A DNA stretch of 7,717 nt, from positions 1-7,717 of the forward strand of contig DBCW01000101.1 of the NCBI GenBank assembly GCA_002293265.1, written 5' to 3'. Source of the stretch: Eggerthellales bacterium UBA948. GTDB taxonomy: Bacteria > Actinomycetota > Coriobacteriia > Coriobacteriales > UBA8131. Of this stretch, positions 1 to 6,636 are shown piece after piece. The number at the start of each line of letters is the position of its first letter. Within the stretch, counting starts at the first letter, position 1. The notes under the pieces were generated by a model. The model had not been told where the DNA came from and did not search any database. It saw nothing but the letters and a program-made list of their open reading frames with translations. Made by a program: the position numbers and the translations under genes.

Positions 1-29
1 CACACAAACTACCGAAGAGCCAACAATTG

Positions 30-2069
30 TCAGTTAGCCTCTAGCTCTTTTTCTATACGCTGAGTAATCTCATACCACTCTTCTTCCAAGCGTGGTATAC
101 GTTGCTTTAGCTGGTTGTACTCATCCATCGTTTTGTCGAAAGCCTGTTTGTCTTTGTATAGCTCTTCGTCCGCCATATGAACCATTAGCTCATCGTAGCG
201 CTTGTTGTCTGCGTCAAGCTGTTTTTCAACTACTGCGAGACGTTTTCGGTCTTCCTTTAGAGCTCTGTAAACTCGATTTCTCGTCTCAGCCTCTACGCGT
301 TTTTGGTCGCGTGTCTTTTTTGCAACGCTTTGGTCTGCTTGTTGGGTAGCATGACCGCTATCACGCAAAGACAGCTTCTCTACACCTTTTCCGTTGCTTA
401 CAGCCATGGCACCTGCACTGCTGCCAACAAGCCCTTCTGTCTTATACAGGTAGTAGTCATAGTCGCCATCATAGTTTGTCACCTTGCCGTCTTTAACCTC
501 AATAATGCGATTGGCAACCGCATGGATGAGATGACGATCATGGGTGATAAACACAAGCGTACCTGAAAACGCCTTGAGTGCCTCCTCCAATACATCTGAA
601 CTTGTAATATCAAGATGGTTGGTGGGTTCGTCCAGGCATAGCAAAGGCGTGGGTTGCACCAGCATCTTTGCCAAAGCCAGACGGCTTTTCTCGCCACCGG
701 AAAGAACGCTCACTTTTTTATCAACATCTTCGCCGGTGAACAAAAAGGTTCCTAACAAGGTGCGCACCTCGGCTTGAGTCCAACCGGGAGCCACACCATC
801 AAGCTCGGCATATACCGTGTTCTTGATGTTAAGCTCTTCCAGTTGATGTTGCGCATAATAACTCACGCTTGCATGAACTCCCAGGTTGCGCGCGCCGCTG
901 TCAGCTGCAAGCGCTCCGGCAAGTATCTTGAGTAATGTAGATTTTCCGGCACCATTTGGTCCTACCAGCGCCACCTTGTCACCACGATATAGCGTTACAT
1001 CTATGCCGGGTTTTCCACCTCCGCCATAAACCGGGTTATTGCCATACGACTTCTTAACATCTTTAAGCTCAATGACCATGTCTCCGGTACGCGGAGGTTG
1101 GCGAAAACGGAAGTTAACTTTCTTTTTGGCTTCCGGCAACTCAATACGCTCTATCTTCTCCAACTTTTTGACACGGTCTTGCACTTGCTTGGCCTTGGTT
1201 GCCTTATATCTAAAGCGCTCGATGAATGCCTCCATATGAGCAATCTCGGCTTTTTGTGCCTCATATGCCTCGCGTAGTCTTAGCAAGTTTTCTTCACGCT
1301 GCCGCATGTAGTCTGAATACGATCCACTATAGAGAGTAAGCTGGGCGCGATCTATTTCGACAATATGATCTACCATGCCGTCCATAAAAGCGCGGTCATG
1401 GCTTACCACAACCACTGCTCCTTCGTAAGTCTTTAGAAAGCTTTCTAGCCACCGCACACTTTCCAGATCCAAGTGATTGGTAGGCTCGTCCAAAAGCAAC
1501 AGGTCGGGACTGCGAAGCAGCAGCTTGGCTAAGGCTATGCGCATCTGCCAACCGCCGGAAAACTCGCTGATAGGACGAGTGAGGTCGGTCTCTTTGAAGC
1601 CCAATCCAAATAAGACACTTCGTGCTAAAGGCTCTATGGTGTAGCCGCCGCCATGCGCAAAAGCATCGCTAAGCCGTCCATACTCCTCAAGCAGCTTGTG
1701 TTGGGTCTCGTCTCCGTCTCCATCGTTTGCCGCGTCGACTATCTGCTGCTCTAAATGTGTAATCCTGGCTTGCATGTTTAAAAGGTCTGCTGCCGCTGTT
1801 AATACAGAGTCGAGAACGGTTATCTCCGCATCTTCATCTGTCTCAATAGCATTTTGCTCTAGATAACCGATCTTGCTGCCTTTTGTGAGCACCAACGATC
1901 CGCTATCCGGCGAGTCATACCCGGCAATGATGCCAAGCAAAGTAGTTTTTCCTGTACCATTAGCGCCCACCAGAGCAAAACGGTCGCGCTCGTTTATACG
2001 AAAGCTCGCGTCCTTAAAAAGCACGCGAGAACCAAAAGATTTTGTAAGTTTATCGATGTTTAAGATCAT
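30..2069 (-). CDS. ABC-F family ATPase, YdiF/YheS-like (ribosome-associated translation factor)
   Basis: This 679-residue protein has two ABC ATPase domains and no membrane segment, the architecture of ABC-F factors that bind the ribosomal E site and act on stalled or slow translation. NBD1 has Walker [10 protein letters not shown] (35-43), signature SGGWQMR (171-177), Walker B ending DEPTNHLD (194-201, catalytic E195) and H-loop H224. An arm-like helical insert with an acidic loop lies at about 90-135. The charged inter-domain linker (about 240-320) is the P-site tRNA-interacting segment in this family. NBD2 has Walker [10 protein letters not shown] (370-378), signature LSGGEKSR (456-463), Walker B with E481 and H-loop H510. 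A charged C-terminal coiled coil (about 585-679) and the total length favour YdiF/YheS over the shorter EttA. Start ATG follows AGGAAG (2072-2077) by only two bases (four from the AGGA core), close but plausible. A glycine-rich insert (VYGGGGKPG, 347-355) precedes NBD2 Walker A. Family certain; substrate role and exact subfamily inferred. Confidence 0.95.
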   Translation of the reverse strand: MILNIDKLTKSFGSRVLFKDASFRINERDRFALVGANGTGKTTLLGIIAGYDSPDSGSLVLTKGSKIGYLEQNAIETDEDAEITVLDSVLTAAADLLNMQARITHLEQQIVDAANDGDGDETQHKLLEEYGRLSDAFAHGGGYTIEPLARSVLFGLGFKETDLTRPISEFSGGWQMRIALAKLLLRSPDLLLLDEPTNHLDLESVRWLESFLKTYEGAVVVVSHDRAFMDGMVDHIVEIDRAQLTLYSGSYSDYMRQREENLLRLREAYEAQKAEIAHMEAFIERFRYKATKAKQVQDRVKKLEKIERIELPEAKKKVNFRFRQPPRTGDMVIELKDVKKSYGNNPVYGGGGKPGIDVTLYRGDKVALVGPNGAGKSTLLKILAGALAADSGARNLGVHASVSYYAQHQLEELNIKNTVYAELDGVAPGWTQAEVRTLLGTFLFTGEDVDKKVSVLSGGEKSRLALAKMLVQPTPLLCLDEPTNHLDITSSDVLEEALKAFSGTLVFITHDRHLIHAVANRIIEVKDGKVTNYDGDYDYYLYKTEGLVGSSAGAMAVSNGKGVEKLSLRDSGHATQQADQSVAKKTRDQKRVEAETRNRVYRALKEDRKRLAVVEKQLDADNKRYDELMVHMADEELYKDKQAFDKTMDEYNQLKQRIPRLEEEWYEITQRIEKELEAN

Positions 2070-2159
2070 AGCTTCCTATTTTACACGTTTCTTTGAACTA
2101 CCTCATTAAAGGAATTCAGTATTGTTTGCCAGATACAAGCCAAAAAATGCAAATAAGGT

Positions 2160-2259
2160 AAATTGTGTTTAGCGCAGAGGTGGCGCTGTCGAAGTATCTG
2201 GTCGCAGATGCGTACGGGATTGACAGGAGAAAAAATATTGATACCGCCAAACACAATTT
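2160..2259. repeat. 100-base nested inverted repeat (foldback element) in the gap between methyltransferase and ABC-F genes
   Basis: The outer arms at 2160-2174 and 2245-2259 are inverted copies matching at 14 of 15 positions. Inside, CTGTCGA (2186-2192) can pair with TTGACAG (2220-2226), allowing one G-U. GTATCT (2194-2199) can pair with AGATGC (2206-2211) around a 6-base loop, allowing one G-U. An alternative small hairpin, AGCGC/GCGCT (2171-2175 and 2183-2187), would compete with the outer and middle stems. The outer stem is slightly better in a minus-strand transcript and the inner stems slightly better in a plus-strand one, so direction is unresolved. It could be a miniature palindromic repeat, a structured untranslated region or a small RNA. 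The symmetry is seen directly; any function is inference. Confidence 0.6.
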
Positions 2260-2303
2260 GCCGCTGAGAAGAATCTAGGGCTTGGAGTGGATGAGCTGAA
2301 TGT

Positions 2304-2346
2304 GGACAACAAATTGGGTCGCAGATGGCGACACGATTTGTTGTCT
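2304..2346. repeat. Long hairpin directly after the methyltransferase stop codon
   Basis: ACAACAAAT (2306-2314) is a perfect inverted copy of ATTTGTTGT (2336-2344), and GTCGC (2318-2322) pairs with GCGAC (2328-2332) around the loop AGATG. Between them lie one G-C pair, one T-G pair and one G-A mismatch. The outer end extends through G2305-C2345 and a G-T pair at 2304/2346. The whole makes a stem of about 18 pairs with a single mismatch. It abuts the TAG stop of the methyltransferase (2347-2349). No T-run follows on either strand, so a classical intrinsic terminator is not supported. It may stabilise the 3' end of the mRNA or be a palindromic repeat unit. Its loop side shares GGTCGCAGATG with the foldback element at 2160-2259. 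Confidence 0.6.
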
Positions 2347-3063
2347 CTACTCTTCCGGCAACTGCCAACAAACAAAGGCCCAGAGTACTTTTTGTATTGC
2401 CCCCTCTTTGTCCACTTTGTCGGCGCTTATAAAGCGCAGTGTTGGGAAACGTTCCATTTGAAACAGGATGTTCATTGCAAATATGTAATCCGGGATGAAA
2501 TTAATCTCACCGTTTGCTCCATCTATCGGTTCGCCTAGACGGCGAGTTGAACGTGGACCCAAACTTGTTGCAAGCGTCATTGCTACCTTTTTTCTGGCTA
2601 CTCGTTCCAGCTTTTCAATGGCAGCCCACAAGTCATCCACCATGGTAGAACGTGAGGCAACTGCGATGTCAACTGACTTCTCCCCTATTCCCGCTGCCTG
2701 CCAATCAGACCAAGCCGCATTGAAGTCTAGTTGAAGCGTTTTGATTGTGCCTAAGTTTTCGGCTTGAGCAGACTCATTTAATGCGGAGAGCATCGCAGTG
2801 GAAAAATCGGCTGCTAAAACTCTGTGTCCTGACCTAGCAAGCGGTATTGCGAGTGTTCCACTGCCTGATCCCATATCCAGAAAACTGCTGTCCGGTTCAG
2901 GATCCACGTAATCTATGAAAGCCTCGGCATACGAAGAAATGCCTGAGTAGTGGCTAAAACTCTTGGCTCGACCATTCCAAAACTCCGCATCGTCGGGAGC
3001 TTTTCGCGAGCGGTTATATTCTATCCAAGCGCTACGCCAATCTATGCCCATCAAGTCTTTCAT
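2347..3063 (-). CDS. Class I SAM-dependent methyltransferase, substrate unknown
   Basis: The protein is 238 residues from the chosen start. It carries the Rossmann-fold methyltransferase motif I FLDMGSGSG (61-69), an acidic residue in AADFS (D86) expected to contact the SAM ribose, LDFN near 112-115 after strand 3, and the post-motif strand DIAVASRS (132-139). An N-terminal WNGRAKSF segment typical of this small cytosolic family precedes the fold. The ATG at 3061-3063 is chosen because GAGG (3069-3072) lies 5 bases upstream. An in-frame ATG at 3103-3105 would add 14 residues (MALCCSFADR...) that do not look like the family and would sit almost on the likely transcription start. The substrate cannot be read from the sequence; methylation of a small molecule is a guess. 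The protein ends abruptly at WQLPEE beside a long hairpin, so the C-terminus could be shortened. Divergent from the M29 peptidase gene. Confidence 0.88.
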   Translation of the reverse strand: MKDLMGIDWRSAWIEYNRSRKAPDDAEFWNGRAKSFSHYSGISSYAEAFIDYVDPEPDSSFLDMGSGSGTLAIPLARSGHRVLAADFSTAMLSALNESAQAENLGTIKTLQLDFNAAWSDWQAAGIGEKSVDIAVASRSTMVDDLWAAIEKLERVARKKVAMTLATSLGPRSTRRLGEPIDGANGEINFIPDYIFAMNILFQMERFPTLRFISADKVDKEGAIQKVLWAFVCWQLPEE

Positions 3064-3068
3064 GAAAA

Positions 3069-3072
3069 CCTC
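3069..3072 (-). promoter_or_regulatory. Ribosome binding site deciding the methyltransferase start
   Basis: GAGG on the minus strand sits 5 bases before the ATG at 3061-3063. The upstream in-frame ATG at 3103-3105 has only GGG directly against it, or GAGGT about 10 bases away, so the shorter protein is preferred. Confidence 0.55.
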
Positions 3073-3124
3073 GTTTCTATCAGCAAAAGAACAACATAGA
3101 GCCATCCCTTTTGTTACCTCTTGC

Positions 3125-3132
3125 AGTATACT
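3125..3132. promoter_or_regulatory. Palindromic -10 candidate (AGTATACT) in the divergent gap
   Basis: AGTATACT is a perfect 8-base palindrome and reads TATACT on both strands, one mismatch from the sigma-70 -10 consensus. For the methyltransferase it gives an untranslated leader of roughly 50-60 bases to the ATG at 3063. For the peptidase it gives a similar leader to 3192. No good -35 box at 16-18 bases is visible on either strand, so the call rests on the -10 and its position only. It could instead be a small operator. Confidence 0.4.
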
Positions 3133-3191
3133 CCTTGTTATTAATTAACCTAAAACTACAAACTCAGACTTGAACTTGAGAGGTCACAAAT

Positions 3192-4448
3192 ATGAATACA
3201 AACACCACACCTATAAGTACTTTTGACAAAAATCTGCGAAAGTACGCAAATCTGATCGTCGCCAGCGGCTGCAACCTCAAAGTGGATCAAGAACTGCTGC
3301 TCAGTATCTCGATAGACAACGCTACGTTTGCCCGATTGCTTACCGAAGAAGCATACAAGCTTGGCGCAAGACACGTAACAGTGCGTTTTGTGGATGACAA
3401 GATATCGCGCCTGCACTACACTCATTGCGCACTTGATGTGTTTGAGCACTTCCCCGAGTGGCAAGCTTTGCTCAACAACTCGATGGCTTGCGATGGCGCA
3501 GCTGTACTCACTATCACCAGCTCGGATCCACTGGCGTTGGAGGGTGTGGATCAAAACAAGCTCGTTGCCAGCTCGCGCGCTTCCCATAAAGCCTGCAAGC
3601 CATTTTACGACTCCATCGATCAAGGTAGAACAGCTTGGTGCATTGCCGGAGCAGCAGCACCGGATTGGGCAAAGCATGTGTTTCCTGATCTGCCTACAGA
3701 TGAAGCAGTGCAAAAACTATGGGATGCGATATTCAAAACGGTAAGAGTGGATAATCAAGACCCACAAAACGCCTGGAGCAATCATCGCGCAAGCTTTAAT
3801 AAGCGAAAAGCATGGCTTAACAACCAAAAATTTGACAAACTCCACTATTCAAATAGCCTAGGCACCGACCTTACCGTTGGATTAAACCCCAAAGGCATCT
3901 GGCAGGGTGGTGGAGATGTAACAATAGACGGCACCGAGTTCTTCCCCAATATGCCAACCGAGGAGATATTTACAACCCCGGATCGCCTGCGAGCCGATGG
4001 CGTTGTCTATTCCAGCATGCCGCTTGTACATTATGGCAGCTTGGTTGAAGATTTCTCCATTACATTCAAGGACGGAATTGCCACAAAATGCACTGCACGT
4101 AAAGGACAAGAAATTCTTGAAGCGATCTTTAGTGTGGATGACGGTGCGGCCAGACTTGGGGAATGCGCCCTTGTGCCGTGGACATCGCCAATACAGCAAA
4201 GCGGTGTGCTTTTTTACAATACGTTGTTTGACGAGAACGCCTCGTGTCATTTAGCCGTTGGTCAAGGGTTCCCGGATTGCCTGGAGAATGGACAGGAAAT
4301 GGATGAAGAGGACCTTTTATCAGCAGGAGTAAATAAAAGTGCCGGCCACGTAGACTTCATGATCGGAACCGACGACTTAAACATTACAGGAATCAAATTA
4401 GACGGCTCAACTATTCCGATATTCAAAAATGGTGAGTGGGCATTTTAA
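3192..4448 (+). CDS. M29 family metallo-aminopeptidase (AmpS/PepS/AmpT-like)
   Basis: The 418-residue length is normal for peptidase family M29, dimeric cytosolic enzymes that remove N-terminal residues from peptides using two divalent metals. The five metal ligands of the family are all present: E258 in NMPTEEIF (253-260), E324 in RLGECALV, H353 in DENASCHLAVG, and H386 and D388 in HVDFMIG. Their spacings (66, 29, 33 and 2 residues) equal those I recall for the Thermus enzyme. No signal peptide or membrane segment is seen, so it is cytosolic and probably serves peptide use or turnover. GAGAGGT (3178-3184) lies 7 bases before the ATG, a good ribosome binding site. It is a single-gene unit, with 263 bases to the next gene and opposite neighbours upstream. 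No clear terminator follows. Family assignment is firm; residue preference cannot be predicted. Confidence 0.95.
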   Translation: MNTNTTPISTFDKNLRKYANLIVASGCNLKVDQELLLSISIDNATFARLLTEEAYKLGARHVTVRFVDDKISRLHYTHCALDVFEHFPEWQALLNNSMACDGAAVLTITSSDPLALEGVDQNKLVASSRASHKACKPFYDSIDQGRTAWCIAGAAAPDWAKHVFPDLPTDEAVQKLWDAIFKTVRVDNQDPQNAWSNHRASFNKRKAWLNNQKFDKLHYSNSLGTDLTVGLNPKGIWQGGGDVTIDGTEFFPNMPTEEIFTTPDRLRADGVVYSSMPLVHYGSLVEDFSITFKDGIATKCTARKGQEILEAIFSVDDGAARLGECALVPWTSPIQQSGVLFYNTLFDENASCHLAVGQGFPDCLENGQEMDEEDLLSAGVNKSAGHVDFMIGTDDLNITGIKLDGSTIPIFKNGEWAF

Positions 4449-4499
4449 ATTGCTTTTAAAACAATTCATAAAACAAGACGTTCGCCCGGATAAAAGGTA

Positions 4500-4505
4500 T
4501 ATAAT
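4500..4505 (+). promoter_or_regulatory. Possible -10 element (TATAAT) in the gap before the HD-GYP gene
   Basis: A perfect TATAAT hexamer lies in the AT-rich gap 4449-4711. No recognisable -35 box sits 16-18 bases upstream (the hexamer there is GACGTT or similar), and a start here would leave a leader of about 200 bases. A second weak candidate, TATACT, lies near 4530-4540. The rest of the gap shows no gene, no obvious riboswitch and only a weak 5-bp hairpin (ATAGT 4656-4660 with ACTAT 4669-4673). Confidence 0.3.
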
Positions 4506-4696
4506 TCAATATTTATAGAGTTTGGTCGCATTTATACTTGTTGTAAGACACTTTACTCTATCGGAATCAGCGCCTTACCCAAGCGTGCTTATTTCGACTT
4601 GCACTGACCTTGTTTCTTAATTTATTACTAAAGCTTATTTTTAGATGGCTAACCCATAGTCTCCAAAAACTATAGCTTGTGGGAGCTATGAACAAA

Positions 4697-4702
4697 AGGA
4701 GT
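4697..4702 (+). promoter_or_regulatory. Ribosome binding site deciding the HD-GYP start
   Basis: AGGAGT lies 9 bases before the ATG at 4712. The upstream in-frame candidates are worse. GTG at 4679 has no ribosome binding site, and ATG at 4688 has GGGAG only 2 bases away. The REC domain's first strand begins soon after 4712, so nothing is lost with the shorter start. Confidence 0.6.
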
Positions 4703-4711
4703 ACGCCTGTT

Positions 4712-5926
4712 ATGTCAGCGGATATCGCTTCAAAATCGGTGATTCTTACAGTAGATGACGACCCTGTCACCTTGAACACGATATTTGAAGTTCTAAAGGA
4801 AATCTACACGGTGAGACCATTCACCTCCGGCGAGGGTGCACTTAAATTTCTTGAAACAAATAAGGTGGATTTGATCTTACTTGACCACAACATGCCCAAT
4901 ATGACAGGCATCGAGATACTGCAAATATTGCAAGATAATCCGCAAACAAAAGACATACCTGTAGTTTTTCTCACCAGCTCAGTAAGCAACGAAGACGAGA
5001 TTCGTGCACTGGAAATTGGTGCCATGGATTATCTGAATAAGCCCGTAAAGGCGCGGTCGCTACTTACCAGAGTGCGGCTCCAACTAGAGCTTCAGAGCCA
5101 TCGCAACCATCTGGTTGAACTGGTGAACGAAAAGACAGAAGAGCTGCAAGAAGCCAACCGCAAACTTGAGCAACGTGATAAAGCCACTTTAGATTTATTG
5201 GCAAAAGCGTCAGACATGCGTGATAACGAAACCGGTGCACACATTGAGCGAGTAGTGTTGTTTGCAAAAGTGATCGTTGATGATCTATTAAAAAGCCCCA
5301 AAGAACACTACATAATCTCCGAGCAGTACGGACAAGACATCATCGCCACTGTTAAGCTGCATGATCTTGGCAAACTTGCTATGCCGGATAATATATTGCT
5401 TAAACCGGGCAAACTTACAGCAGCTGAGTACGAGATCATAAAGACTCACCCCTTATATGGCGCAAAAATGCTTGACCAAGCGATAGATAACATGGGCGAA
5501 GACTCATTGTTAAAAGTTGCACTTGAGATAGTTTATTGTCACCACGAGAAATGGGATGGCTCCGGATATCCTAAGGGAGTAAAAGGCTTTAACATACCTT
5601 TAAGTGCGCGCATTGCCGCTATTGCAGATGTATTTGACGCTTTGACATCTGCGCGCCCATACAAAAAAGCCTGGGATCCAAACGATGCATTAAAAGTAAT
5701 ATACGCTGATGCCGAGAAGCATTTTGACCCTTATTTGTGCGAAGTTGTAAAACGGCACGAACAAGATTTTATCGACATCGTAAATATGAATAACATTGTT
5801 GAAGAACTGCTTACGCCGGAGACGACTGATATGAGTAAGGTGCAACTGAATCACCTGGCAACTGGCAAGCCAAATAGCCACACTTTGCCAGTATGTTCAG
5901 CAACAAATGTAGTGCGAGCTATATAA
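4712..5926 (+). CDS. Response regulator with HD-GYP cyclic-di-GMP phosphodiesterase output
   Basis: From ATG 4712 the protein has 404 residues. An N-terminal REC domain (about 8-120) has the acidic pocket VDDDP (D15-D17), phospho-acceptor D58 in LLDHNMP, T88 in FLTSS and K110 in NKPVK, so it should be phosphorylatable. A charged coiled coil (about 125-160) leads to the HD-GYP domain (about 160-350). This keeps NETGAHIERV (E173, H177), the HD pair H217-D218 in KLHDLGK, H246 in THPLYG, H277-H278 in CHHEKWDGSGYPKG with the GYP motif (285-287), and D306 in ADVFDALTS. All expected metal ligands are therefore present, predicting active hydrolysis of c-di-GMP. The RpfG-like layout is cytosolic with no membrane anchor. 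About 45 C-terminal residues after the domain match nothing I recognise. The Hpt gene follows after 47 bases, probably co-transcribed, and may be its phosphodonor (inference). Confidence 0.95.
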   Translation: MSADIASKSVILTVDDDPVTLNTIFEVLKEIYTVRPFTSGEGALKFLETNKVDLILLDHNMPNMTGIEILQILQDNPQTKDIPVVFLTSSVSNEDEIRALEIGAMDYLNKPVKARSLLTRVRLQLELQSHRNHLVELVNEKTEELQEANRKLEQRDKATLDLLAKASDMRDNETGAHIERVVLFAKVIVDDLLKSPKEHYIISEQYGQDIIATVKLHDLGKLAMPDNILLKPGKLTAAEYEIIKTHPLYGAKMLDQAIDNMGEDSLLKVALEIVYCHHEKWDGSGYPKGVKGFNIPLSARIAAIADVFDALTSARPYKKAWDPNDALKVIYADAEKHFDPYLCEVVKRHEQDFIDIVNMNNIVEELLTPETTDMSKVQLNHLATGKPNSHTLPVCSATNVVRAI

Positions 5927-5973
5927 TTACATGAAAAGCTTCTTAGGATTTTGATCTTAGAATAGAGAACAAC

Positions 5974-6606
5974 ATGCCACTTACAAACGAGGAACAAAAG
6001 AGTATTCTTCATAATAATCCGATTGAAGGTGTAGATTTTATAGATGGCCTTAACCGCTTTAACGGTCAGGTTGGCATCTATATGAGAATTATCAGATCGT
6101 TTGTAAACAATACCCCTAAAACTCTGGAGTTATTGGCTGCGCTGGATATTCAAAACCCTGAAGACTATACCGTGCGCGTGCACGGACTTAAAGGTAGCTG
6201 CTACGGAATCAGCGCTATTGCTCAAGGAGACTTAGCAAAGACACTGGAGTTTGCCTCTAAAGATAGCGACTGGGAAAAAGTTGAACGAGATACCCCAAAA
6301 CTGATAGAGAGTGTAAATAAGCTAATTGCTGATCTGGATGACCTGATACGTATGATCGACACGAACGCCGAAGCCTCAAAAGACAAACGCCCGATTGTTG
6401 ATGCTCCGGACAAAGAAGTGATTCAAAGCTTGCTTGAGGCAACAAAATGCTTCGATATCGATGCCATCAGGTCTTCGATAGACGAGCTGGACAAAGCAGT
6501 TTATAGCTTTGATCCAAAGCTGGTGATCGATCTCAACCAAAATCTTATGAACTTTAGATATGATCTGATCGAGGACAAAGCTAACGAGTTATTAAGCAGC
6601 TACTAG
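5974..6606 (+). CDS. Free-standing Hpt (histidine phosphotransfer) protein with C-terminal extension
   Basis: The 210-residue protein has an N-terminal Hpt helical domain (about 15-130) with the phospho-acceptor motif HGLKGSCYGISA, phosphorylated histidine H70. Such proteins carry phosphate between the receiver of a hybrid kinase and a final response regulator and have no catalysis of their own. A polar linker (131-146) is followed by a second all-helical segment (about 147-210). It resembles the short domain that follows Hpt at the C-terminus of some hybrid sensor kinases; this is recalled and not verified. It contains no second HxxKG motif. The gene lies 47 bases after the HD-GYP regulator on the same strand, so the two likely form an operon and a phosphorelay pair. 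The ribosome binding site is weak (GAGA about 6 bases before ATG), which may mean lower or coupled expression. The cognate kinase is not in the window. Confidence 0.88.
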   Translation: MPLTNEEQKSILHNNPIEGVDFIDGLNRFNGQVGIYMRIIRSFVNNTPKTLELLAALDIQNPEDYTVRVHGLKGSCYGISAIAQGDLAKTLEFASKDSDWEKVERDTPKLIESVNKLIADLDDLIRMIDTNAEASKDKRPIVDAPDKEVIQSLLEATKCFDIDAIRSSIDELDKAVYSFDPKLVIDLNQNLMNFRYDLIEDKANELLSSY

Positions 6607-6625
6607 AGAAGTGCCAACTAGCTGC
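6596..6625. terminator. Possible bidirectional stem-loop between convergent genes
   Basis: GCAGCTA (6596-6602) is a perfect inverted copy of TAGCTGC (6619-6625) with a 16-base loop. It overlaps the Hpt stop codon and lies in the short gap between the convergent Hpt and GGDEF genes, where a shared terminator would be expected. No T-run follows on the plus strand and only TTAATAA on the minus strand. The loop is large, so this is weak evidence. Confidence 0.25.
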
Positions 6626-6636
6626 CTGCTGCCTCA

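Noticed and set aside
30..2069. Antibiotic-resistance ABC-F (Msr/Vga/Lsa type)
   Set aside because: The length, arm insert, long C-terminal coiled coil and linker resemble housekeeping YdiF/YheS proteins; no long antibiotic-resistance-type linker extension is seen.
2081..2371. Minus-strand reading frame of 96 codons covering the palindromic gap
   Set aside because: It starts with TTG inside the methyltransferase gene with no ribosome binding site. Its Cys/His-rich sequence simply reads through the inverted repeats (the VAICDPI and VRICDQI echoes come from the repeated DNA word). No family is recognised.
3156..3713. 185-codon antisense frame opposite the M29 peptidase gene
   Set aside because: It lies opposite a gene with complete catalytic motifs, has a Cys-rich, family-free composition and no supporting start signal; a shadow frame.
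3882..4250. 122-codon antisense frame opposite the peptidase's metal-binding region
   Set aside because: Opposite the conserved catalytic part of a real gene, with no recognisable domain.
4449..4711. c-di-GMP riboswitch in the leader of the HD-GYP gene
   Set aside because: I looked for the conserved GEMM core words and the usual paired regions and did not see them; only a weak 5-bp hairpin is present.
5943..5960. Small stem-loop between the HD-GYP and Hpt genes as a terminator or attenuator
   Set aside because: The stem is about 7 pairs with wobbles and no T-run; too weak to separate the two genes transcriptionally.
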